DNA of 64,000 nucleotides from Lactobacillaceae bacterium (GTDB taxonomy: Bacteria; Pseudomonadota; Alphaproteobacteria; RF32; CAG-239). The position numbers and the translations under genes were made by a program. The notes under the pieces are model-generated. The model ran no database searches. It was not told the DNA's origin and saw only the letters and a list, made by a program, of their open reading frames with translations. Shown here piece after piece: positions 16,929 through 23,762 of the stretch (the first letter of the stretch is position 1; every line of letters starts with the position of its first letter). The DNA is taken from contig JAISVX010000001.1 of NCBI GenBank assembly GCA_031271345.1, positions 186,001 through 250,000 on the forward strand, given 5' to 3'.

Positions 16929-17014
16929 GTCAATATTCCAAGTAAATATATTGAAAGTTTTTTTTATTTATATACACTATCAAAAGACATTATGCAAAGG
17001 AAAAGGTGATTAAG

Positions 17015-18034
17015 ATGGCGAAGAGCAAAGAAAATAAAGAAGCGGCGGAAATCATAAAGGCAGATGTTGCGGAGCCAAAAACGCAGCCAAAAAAATTTAG
17101 CAGATTTTTGAAAAAAGTTTGGAATTTTATCTTTGGTCTTTTTGTTATCACCGTTTTGCTTGCAACTGTTTTCATTGTCATACAGCACCCGGAGATAAAA
17201 GAATATTATGAGGAAGTTATAACAGGGAAAAACCGTCAGGAAGTTATACGCCTTACGGAAGAGTTGGAAAGCCTTAAAAAAGCCGTGGGATATAACACTT
17301 CTTCCCGGGTGATGGTAAGCGAAATTAATGAAAGCCTTTTGGCTTTGAAAGAACGATATGATGTTTTGGAAGAAAACAATCTCAACACTATTCGCTCAAA
17401 AGCTGATGTAAGCCTTGTTTTGGGTATGATAGGGCGTCTTGACAACATAGAAAACAAAGTTAATGAGGCGGCAAAAGTCTCTGATAGAGGAGCCTTGATT
17501 GCGATGGCGACGGGGCTTGTTAAAGAAGCTTGGGAAAGAGGCGGGGATTTTACCTATGAAATGTCTGTTCTTGACCAGATTACGCGGGAAGAAACAAGAA
17601 TTAGACCATACATTGAAGTCTTAAATAAACATTCCGAGGGAATTGTTTATAACGAAACTTTATTAACCGGCGATTTTGAAAAAATCTATAACATGTATTT
17701 TCTTCAAGATGATGAAGAGATTACGGATGACAGCGACTGGAGAGCAAAGTTTAATAAAAAGTTCGGCAAGCTTCTTACAATAAAAATCAGAAGAACACCA
17801 GAAGAAAAAGAGGAAGTTAATCTTGATAAGACCCTGTCTTTGATAAAAGAGGGAGAATTTAATAAAGCGGTCGAAGAGCTTAATAAAGGAAAATATGCCG
17901 ATATAGTTAAAGACAATTCCGAACTTAAAGATTGGCTGCATCAAGCAAATGCGAGAGTGGAGTTTGTCTCCGCATTATCAAAAGTTTCAGCTTATTCATT
18001 GGCGGTTATGAAGGTTAATGAGTTTCAAAAATAG
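17015..18034 (+). CDS. Mic60 (mitofilin)-like inner-membrane protein
   Basis: From the ATG at 17015 (an upstream GTG at 17006 is an alternative) the product is 339 residues: a Lys-rich N-terminus, one transmembrane helix at about residues 34-56, a coiled coil at about 65-150, and a helical C-terminal domain. That domain carries a pattern typical of alphaproteobacterial mitofilin (EAWERGGDF then IRPYIEVLNKHSEGI, a Lys/Arg-rich KIRRTPEEKEE patch, EGEFNKAVEELNKGK and a final helix). Mic60 shapes intracytoplasmic membranes in Alphaproteobacteria and cristae in mitochondria. In relatives it usually lies between hemD and hemY; here neither is present. Confidence 0.7.
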   Translation: MAKSKENKEAAEIIKADVAEPKTQPKKFSRFLKKVWNFIFGLFVITVLLATVFIVIQHPEIKEYYEEVITGKNRQEVIRLTEELESLKKAVGYNTSSRVMVSEINESLLALKERYDVLEENNLNTIRSKADVSLVLGMIGRLDNIENKVNEAAKVSDRGALIAMATGLVKEAWERGGDFTYEMSVLDQITREETRIRPYIEVLNKHSEGIVYNETLLTGDFEKIYNMYFLQDDEEITDDSDWRAKFNKKFGKLLTIKIRRTPEEKEEVNLDKTLSLIKEGEFNKAVEELNKGKYADIVKDNSELKDWLHQANARVEFVSALSKVSAYSLAVMKVNEFQK

Positions 18035-18042
18035 GAGTTTAC

Positions 18043-19446
18043 ATGAGCTTAGAAGATTTAAAAAAGAACTGGACGGAAAATTATAAAACTGTTCCAGAAA
18101 GTTTGGGCAATGTAAAAAAAATTAAAACTGCGGCAACGGCTTTTAATGCCAATGTTGACGCGGTGATAAAAATATCGGGAAAAAAGCTTTTAGAATATAT
18201 CAATGAATATAAAATTTCTTTTGCCGAGCTGACAAATATAAAAAACTTTAGGCTTGACGAGCCGAGGGATGTTATAAAAGGCATTTTTAGATGTTTCAGC
18301 AAAGGTATAGGCGAGGAGTGGATTAGCGAAGATATTAAAGTTTATGACTGGATGGTTGAAAATATCGGTTATGACAGAATTCAAATGGGCGGGCAGGGCG
18401 GCATTGTCGCCAATATACTTGCGGTTGCGGGAATCGAAAGGGTATATGCCCATACAAACTCTTTGCCTAAGCTTCAAGCCAAGCAGTTTCTGCATTTAAA
18501 AAATCTCCTGTCTTTTAATGAAAAGGGCGAAGAAGCACCGGCTTATGAAATTGACAGGACAACTGACATTCCGTTAATACACTGGATTATAGAATTTGAT
18601 ATTGGCGATAGTTTGGAATTGGAAGGAAAAGTGATTGCCTGTCCGAAATCCAACAGGTTTATCGCTACTTATGACCCATTAAATCTTAACCTGATTAAAG
18701 ACGAGCCTTTTGTGAAGAAGCTGATAGAGACCCCTATGGATTTTATCGTCCTCTCAGGGTTTCATGCGCTAATCGAGGGTAATAATGGACTTAAGCTTGT
18801 TGAAGAAACCGTTCCGGCGATAAAAAAATGGAAAAATAAAAGCAGGGACGGTATTCTGCACCTAGAAATAGCTTCAACTCAAGACAAGGTTGTCAGGAAA
18901 GCCATAGTCGATAGAATTGCGGCAATTGTAGATTCAATAGGGGTTAATGAAAGAGAAACCATTGATATTTTAGAAGTTATAGGACAGGAAAAGCTTGCGC
19001 GGGAATGTGAAAAAAACGCTCACAGCGTTAATCTTTTTAAAGGCGTTATGGAGATAAAAAAATATACAAAATGTCCAAGAATACAAATGCATATATTTGG
19101 TCTGTATTTAACTGTTCAAAACAAAGATTTTAAGGTTTCCGCAGAGGCAAATTTGCGCGGAATGGAGTTAGCTGCAGTTGTTGCCGCAAGCAAGGCAGGC
19201 ACGGGTCATGTCAACGAAGAGAAAAATCTGCTTTGGGCTTATGGCAGAGAAGTTTCTGACATCGGTCTCTCAGAGCTGTCAGATTTGGCTCAATATATCG
19301 GAGATGATAATATTCTTAAGTCGGGAATTTCCGAATATGATGGTTTTGATATTATAGCTGTTCCGACGATTTTGATTGAAAAGCCGAAAACGCTTGTTGG
19401 TATGGGGGACACAATATCTTCGGTATCTTTAATAGGTACAATATAA
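18043..19446 (+). CDS. ADP-dependent sugar kinase (glucokinase/phosphofructokinase family)
   Basis: The 467-residue protein matches the ADP-dependent glucokinase/phosphofructokinase family, ribokinase-fold enzymes that use ADP instead of ATP and are best known from Euryarchaeota and animals. Visible landmarks are FNANVDAV at residues 34-41 (substrate side), MGGQGGIVAN at 115-124, SGFHALIEGN, HLEIASTQ, VDSIGVNERE, and the C-terminal GMGDTISS whose Asp456 is at the catalytic-base position. It starts 8 bases after the Mic60-like gene, and a histidine-phosphatase gene follows by 23 bases. Whether it acts on glucose, fructose-6-phosphate or another sugar cannot be told from sequence. Confidence 0.8.
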   Translation: MSLEDLKKNWTENYKTVPESLGNVKKIKTAATAFNANVDAVIKISGKKLLEYINEYKISFAELTNIKNFRLDEPRDVIKGIFRCFSKGIGEEWISEDIKVYDWMVENIGYDRIQMGGQGGIVANILAVAGIERVYAHTNSLPKLQAKQFLHLKNLLSFNEKGEEAPAYEIDRTTDIPLIHWIIEFDIGDSLELEGKVIACPKSNRFIATYDPLNLNLIKDEPFVKKLIETPMDFIVLSGFHALIEGNNGLKLVEETVPAIKKWKNKSRDGILHLEIASTQDKVVRKAIVDRIAAIVDSIGVNERETIDILEVIGQEKLARECEKNAHSVNLFKGVMEIKKYTKCPRIQMHIFGLYLTVQNKDFKVSAEANLRGMELAAVVAASKAGTGHVNEEKNLLWAYGREVSDIGLSELSDLAQYIGDDNILKSGISEYDGFDIIAVPTILIEKPKTLVGMGDTISSVSLIGTI

Positions 19447-19469
19447 AACGTATTTTATGGAGGCAAAAC

Positions 19470-20021
19470 ATGGCTATTAAAATTATATTTGAATCTCACT
19501 CCACAACGATAGATAATGAAAATCATGTATCTACGGGACACCATGATATAGAGCTTTCAGAAACAGGCGTCAAGCAGGCAAAAGACATGGGCAAAAGATA
19601 TATGGGCGTGGCTTTAAATACAGTGTATTGCTCAGATTTACAAAGGTCGTATAAAACAGCGGAAATAGCGTTTTTGGGTCGCGATGACATAAAGATAATC
19701 AAAGATAAAAGGCTTCGAGAATGCGATTACGGGGATTATACCCGCTTTCCCTCGCAAGAAGTGACAGCTCAAAAAGAAATTAGAATTGAAAAGCCTTTTC
19801 CTAACGGAGAAAGCTATGAAGATTGTTCGATAAGAATGAAAACTTTTTTAGACGACATAAAAAACGCCCATAAAGACGGTGATGTTATTATTATTGTAGG
19901 TCATCGCGCGACTCAATATGGTTTAGACCACTGGTTGTTGGGAAAGACTTTATATAAATCTGTTACCGACCCTTGGAAGTGGCAGCCTGGATGGGAATAT
20001 GAGCTGAAACAAGAATTTTAA
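19470..20021 (+). CDS. Histidine phosphatase superfamily protein
   Basis: The 183-residue protein has the fold of phosphoglycerate-mutase-like phosphatases: an N-terminal strand ending in ESHSTTID with the presumed phosphorylated histidine at residue 10, YCSDLQRSYKTAEIA, an acidic LRECDYGDYTRFP segment, NGESYEDC, and a second histidine in VGHRATQYG. The usual Arg-His-Gly is Ser-His-Ser here, so the first active-site arginine is replaced; activity or substrate may differ. It closely follows the ADP-dependent kinase gene, suggesting a linked role in sugar-phosphate metabolism. It is closed by the terminator at 20033-20062. Confidence 0.8.
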   Translation: MAIKIIFESHSTTIDNENHVSTGHHDIELSETGVKQAKDMGKRYMGVALNTVYCSDLQRSYKTAEIAFLGRDDIKIIKDKRLRECDYGDYTRFPSQEVTAQKEIRIEKPFPNGESYEDCSIRMKTFLDDIKNAHKDGDVIIIVGHRATQYGLDHWLLGKTLYKSVTDPWKWQPGWEYELKQEF

Positions 20022-20032
20022 ATACAGTGTTT

Positions 20033-20062
20033 AAAAGGGAAGCTTATTCCCTTTTATTTTTT
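20033..20062. terminator. Terminator between the histidine phosphatase gene and corC
   Basis: AAAAGGGAA (20033-20041) pairs with TTCCCTTTT (20047-20055), followed by a T-run. The right arm overlaps the last codons of the converging corC gene. Confidence 0.8.
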
Positions 20063-20895
20063 AGTTCGGTAATTTTTATTAAACTCAACTGGTTTTTGTG
20101 TTTTTTAATCACTTCAAATTTTAAACCGTCAAAGACAAACTTCTGTCCTTCGTTTGGTATTGTGCGGGTCATATCAAGCAAATATCCGGCGATGGTTACC
20201 ATATTGTCGTCATTGATGTTCCATCCGTACTTGCGGTTTATGTCGCGGATTGTTGCTTCGCCGTCTATCAGATATGACGAGTTTTCGCCCTGGCGTTTCA
20301 GGCTTACATCGCCGGAAGTTACAACGTCGCTTTCGTCATTGATGTCGCCGACGATTTCTTCAAGAATGTCCTCCAGAGTGATAATGCCTTGAAGCTCGCC
20401 ATATTCGTCAACCACAATTGCAAAATGTTCTCTGCGTTCCTTAAATAGTTTCAGCTGATGTAAAAGATTGGTGCTGTCTGGTATAAACCATGGCTTAATC
20501 ATCAAATTGCCGATGTGGATTTTTGAGTAATCGTTATCGTTTTCGACGCAGGCTTTAAGAAGGTTTTTTACAATTAAAACTCCGACAATATTATCCGGCT
20601 CGTCCTTAAAAACAGGAACCCTTGAAAACGGACTGTTTTTTATTTTTTTAACCATAAGGTCTATCGGCGTGTCAATATCAACGGAAAAAAGGTTTTTGCG
20701 GTGGTTCATTACGTCATAAACCTCGACGTCGGCTAAATCCAAAATGCCTTTAAGCATTTCTTTTTCTTCTTTTATTTCTGAGCCGCTATACATATTAATC
20801 GCGTCGCGAATTTCTGATATTGCGCTGTTGTCATCAAGCTCCGCGGTTTTGTTAAGCGTGAATATTTTTAGTATAAAGTTTATAAGTTTTTGCAA
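20044..20895 (-). CDS. CBS-domain protein of the CorC/HlyC family
   Basis: The 283-residue cytosolic protein has a short N-terminal segment, a tandem CBS pair (about residues 60-185, with SPFSRVPVF, DNIVGVL and FAIVVDEYGELQGIITLEDILEEIVGDI signatures) and a C-terminal transporter-associated domain ending near residue 278. It lacks the four-helix DUF21 membrane domain, so it is the soluble CorC type linked to magnesium and cobalt export or to membrane-protein regulation, and not a true hemolysin. It lies three bases after aroK on the same strand. In other alphaproteobacteria aroB usually sits between these two genes. Confidence 0.85.
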   Translation of the reverse strand: MQKLINFILKIFTLNKTAELDDNSAISEIRDAINMYSGSEIKEEKEMLKGILDLADVEVYDVMNHRKNLFSVDIDTPIDLMVKKIKNSPFSRVPVFKDEPDNIVGVLIVKNLLKACVENDNDYSKIHIGNLMIKPWFIPDSTNLLHQLKLFKERREHFAIVVDEYGELQGIITLEDILEEIVGDINDESDVVTSGDVSLKRQGENSSYLIDGEATIRDINRKYGWNINDDNMVTIAGYLLDMTRTIPNEGQKFVFDGLKFEVIKKHKNQLSLIKITELKNKRE

Positions 20896-20898
20896 TCT

Positions 20899-21438
20899 TT
20901 AACCCTTTTTTGCAAAGCCGCTTATGGCTTCAATAACTCTGTTAACCGTGTTATCTACAAGCTCTTCCTTTGTTTCGACAATAATGTCCGCCTCGGAGTA
21001 GTATGGGTATTCTTCCTGAATGTATTTTTCAAGCTTGTTTTTAAGCCTGTCGTCACTTTCCATTAAAAACGGGCGGTGTTTCCTTCCTGCGGTACGCGTA
21101 TATAACACATCGACATCAGCTTTGAGCCATACGGTAATGGCTTTCTTTTTTGCCAAATCTCTGGTTTGTTCAGCGACAAAAGAACCGCCGCCAGACGCAA
21201 GAACGCAGGGGGAACCTTGCAGCAGCCGCTTCATCACCCGCTGCTCTCCCGCTCTGTATTCCTCTTCTCCAAAGCATTTTAAAACATCGACAAGCGACAA
21301 TCCAGACGCTTTTTCAATTTCTTGATCGCCGTCAATAAACGGCAATTGAAGCTTTTTGGCAAGTCTTTTGCCGACGCTGGTTTTGCCGCTTCCCATCAAG
21401 CCTACTAGAAGTACTATTTTATCTAATTTTAATGTCAT
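20899..21438 (-). CDS. aroK: Shikimate kinase
   Basis: AroK phosphorylates shikimate in the chorismate pathway. The 179-residue protein carries the P-loop GLMGSGKTSVGKRLA (about residues 13-27), the shikimate-binding aspartate and arginine in FIDGDQEIE and FGEEEYRAGE, the GGG motif in LASGGGSFV, and the lid arginine in RKHRPFL. It is divergent from the small gene that precedes xerD, a conserved alphaproteobacterial arrangement. The normal downstream partner aroB is absent at this locus, and aroE is likewise absent near coaE. Completeness of the pathway cannot be judged from this window. Confidence 0.93.
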   Translation of the reverse strand: MTLKLDKIVLLVGLMGSGKTSVGKRLAKKLQLPFIDGDQEIEKASGLSLVDVLKCFGEEEYRAGEQRVMKRLLQGSPCVLASGGGSFVAEQTRDLAKKKAITVWLKADVDVLYTRTAGRKHRPFLMESDDRLKNKLEKYIQEEYPYYSEADIIVETKEELVDNTVNRVIEAISGFAKKG

Positions 21439-21524
21439 TTTTTTATTTTTAATTAAGTAAATTATGTTAAGTTATTATAATTGTTTTTCATTTTATTAAT
21501 ACAAATTTGTAGGATTTATACACT

Positions 21525-21674
21525 ATGAGACAGAAAAAATCAAAAAAAATCTTATACATTCTGCTGGCGGCTGCAATCGTTGTGGCGGCGCTGGTTTTAT
21601 CGCGGGATATAAGCGTGAATTTCGAGCATGTTGAAGAAGTTGTTGATAACGATTTTCTGACGAGCAAAAAATGA
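21525..21674 (+). CDS. Small single-TM protein (49 residues) coupled to xerD
   Basis: This short reading frame encodes a 49-residue protein: a Lys-rich N-terminus (MRQKKSKK), one hydrophobic helix at about residues 9-26 (ILYILLAAAIVVAALVL) and an acidic tail with FEHVEEVVDND. Its stop overlaps the xerD start in an ATGA junction, which is strong evidence that it is translated. A TAGGA sequence lies 12 bases before the ATG. I do not recognise a family. It may be a small membrane protein or mainly a coupling leader for xerD. Confidence 0.6.
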   Translation: MRQKKSKKILYILLAAAIVVAALVLSRDISVNFEHVEEVVDNDFLTSKK

Positions 21675-22585
21675 AAGACCTGATAAAAAACTTTTTGGAG
21701 ACGATGTCGGCTGAGAAAGGAGCTTCTCAAAATACGATTTCTTCATACAAAAATGATTTATCTCAGTTTTTAGAACATATTAAAAAAAACGATGTCAGAA
21801 AAATTAGTTCGGAAGATATATCGGCTTATGTTCAATATCTAAGCAGGCAAGAGTTTGCTTCCAAAACCATCTCGCATAAGCTGTCGGCTTTAAGAGAGTT
21901 TTTTAAATTTTTATTTTCGGAAAAAGAAATAAAAGAAAACCCCTGTATAAACATTACGTCTCCCAAATTAGACAAGAGCCTGCCAAAATTTTTGACAATT
22001 GATGAAATGAAAGAAATTATCAGCGCCGCAAAAAGCCGCGAAGAGATAAGCGGCAGAAGAACGGCGGTTATGCTTGAATTAATGTATGCGTGCGGACTAA
22101 GGGTTACCGAGCTTGTGACGCTGCATGAAAACAGCATAAATTTTGATAAAAAGCAGGTTCTCGTAAAAGGAAAAGGCAGCAAAGAAAGAATAGTCCCGGT
22201 TGCTTCTTCCGCGCTGAAATCGGTTTTGGATTATTTGCCGTATAGAGATAATTTTATAAAAGCCAGGGCAAAATCTTCCTGGATGTTTCCGTCTTTGACA
22301 TCTGTTTCCGGGCATATAACCAGAGACGCCTTTTTTAAAAACATAAAAAAGATGGCTGTTTTGACCGGGATTTCTCCATCAAGGGTTTCTCCCCATGTTT
22401 TAAGGCATTCTTTTGCCACTCATCTGCTTAATAATGACGCGGATTTAAGAAGCGTTCAAAAAATGCTGGGGCATGAAGATATTTCCACAACAGAAATATA
22501 TACCCATATAACTTCTGAAAGACTAATGGAAATTGTCAGAAAAAAACATCCGTTAGAACATAAAAAAAGTGCGCCAAAAAGTTAA
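21671..22585 (+). CDS. xerD: Site-specific tyrosine recombinase XerD
   Basis: The 304-residue recombinase would act with XerC and FtsK (encoded at 31845-34100) at dif to resolve chromosome dimers. It has an N-terminal SAM-like DNA-binding domain (EKGASQNTISSYKNDL) and a C-terminal catalytic domain with Arg in CGLRVTELV, HVLRHSFATHLL, GHEDISTTEIY and the nucleophilic tyrosine in EIYTHI. Position opposite aroK is where alphaproteobacteria keep xerD, which is why I prefer XerD over XerC. It is a core housekeeping enzyme, not evidence for a mobile element. A long low-GC gap of 52 bases precedes lptF. Confidence 0.88.
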   Translation: MKDLIKNFLETMSAEKGASQNTISSYKNDLSQFLEHIKKNDVRKISSEDISAYVQYLSRQEFASKTISHKLSALREFFKFLFSEKEIKENPCINITSPKLDKSLPKFLTIDEMKEIISAAKSREEISGRRTAVMLELMYACGLRVTELVTLHENSINFDKKQVLVKGKGSKERIVPVASSALKSVLDYLPYRDNFIKARAKSSWMFPSLTSVSGHITRDAFFKNIKKMAVLTGISPSRVSPHVLRHSFATHLLNNDADLRSVQKMLGHEDISTTEIYTHITSERLMEIVRKKHPLEHKKSAPKS

Positions 22586-22637
22586 TATCTTTAAGATATT
22601 AGTTTTCTAATTTTATAAATTGTTTATAATCCGAAGC

Positions 22638-23762
22638 ATGAAAAAGCTTAATGTTTATATAATAAAACAATTGTTTGCGGGATTTGTGCTGGTGACATTT
22701 TCGTTAATGTCTATACTTTGGCTTACCCAATCGCTGAGATTTATTGAACTTATAACAAATAAAGGACTGTCAATAAGCATATTTGTCGAGCTGACATCTT
22801 TGTTAATGCCGAGGCTTTTTTCTTTAATTTCTCCCATAGCAATATTTGTCGGAACACTGTTTGTATATAATAAAATGCTTTCGGACAGGGAACTTGTTGC
22901 AGTTAAGGCGGCAGGTATCAGCCCTATGCAGATTGCCAAGCCGGTTTTCTTTGCAAGTTTTGTCATCTCGCTGTTTTGCCTTTATGTTAATACCGTTGGA
23001 ATCCCCAGGGCTGAAAAAGCTTTCAGCGAACTTGAGTGGAAAGTTAAAAGCGATGTGTCTCACCTTATGTTTAGAGAAGGGGAGTTTAGCAATATACAGC
23101 CTAATCTGACTATTTTTGTCGGCGCTCACGAAAGAGACGGCTCTATTTCAAACATTATGATTAACGACGAGCGAAAACCCGGCTTAAAAAGCACTATCTC
23201 TGCGGAAAGAGGTTTGGTCGCTTATACGGAAAAAGGTCCGAGGATTTTGCTTGTTAACGGTGTCAGGCAGGAAGTTAATGATAAAAAAAATCAGTTTATT
23301 TCAATCTCGTTTGATAAATATTCTGTTGATGTCGGAACTATAAACTCGGGCAAAAAGAAAGCCGAAGGAGCCAGAGAAAAAACTTTAGGCGAATTGTTGA
23401 CCGCCCTTGATGACGACAGCTTATCGGATAGAGAGAAAAACAGATATTTTACAGAAGGAAATAAAAGGCTGGTATCTCCGTTTTTTAATGTTGTTTTTGC
23501 CTTAATGGCCTGCACCGGGCTTATTGTCGGAAGCTTTAACAGAAGGGGGCAGGTAAAGATTATACTATCGTCTCTTTCCGCTATGGTAGTTGTTCAGGCG
23601 GGAGATTTGGCTTATACAAATCTTGCGGTGAAAGATATAATGTTCCTTTTTCTTTATTATGCAAACCTGGCGCTTCCATTTTTAATTTGTGTTTATTTGC
23701 TGTTGTTCTATAATCCCGCAAAATCTACAAAAAGAAAAAAGGAAATAGATATTAATGTATAA
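22638..23762 (+). CDS. lptF: LPS export ABC transporter permease LptF
   Basis: LptF is one of two permeases that, with LptB, extract lipopolysaccharide from the inner membrane. The start at 22638 (MKKLNVYI) gives 374 residues; a TTG further upstream is less likely. It has paired helices at each end (about residues 13-35, 50-75, 98-118 and three at the C-terminus) around a periplasmic beta-jellyroll domain. WLTQSLRFIELI and LSDRELVAVKAAGIS fit LptF better than LptG. In relatives lptG follows; here lptD overlaps lptF by 8 bases, so lptG is missing from the expected site. Confidence 0.82.
   Translation: MKKLNVYIIKQLFAGFVLVTFSLMSILWLTQSLRFIELITNKGLSISIFVELTSLLMPRLFSLISPIAIFVGTLFVYNKMLSDRELVAVKAAGISPMQIAKPVFFASFVISLFCLYVNTVGIPRAEKAFSELEWKVKSDVSHLMFREGEFSNIQPNLTIFVGAHERDGSISNIMINDERKPGLKSTISAERGLVAYTEKGPRILLVNGVRQEVNDKKNQFISISFDKYSVDVGTINSGKKKAEGAREKTLGELLTALDDDSLSDREKNRYFTEGNKRLVSPFFNVVFALMACTGLIVGSFNRRGQVKIILSSLSAMVVVQAGDLAYTNLAVKDIMFLFLYYANLALPFLICVYLLLFYNPAKSTKRKKEIDINV

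Noticed and set aside
21671-22585. Tyrosine recombinase as sign of an integrated element
   Set aside because: Its motifs and its place opposite aroK identify the core XerD; there are no attachment repeats or phage genes nearby.
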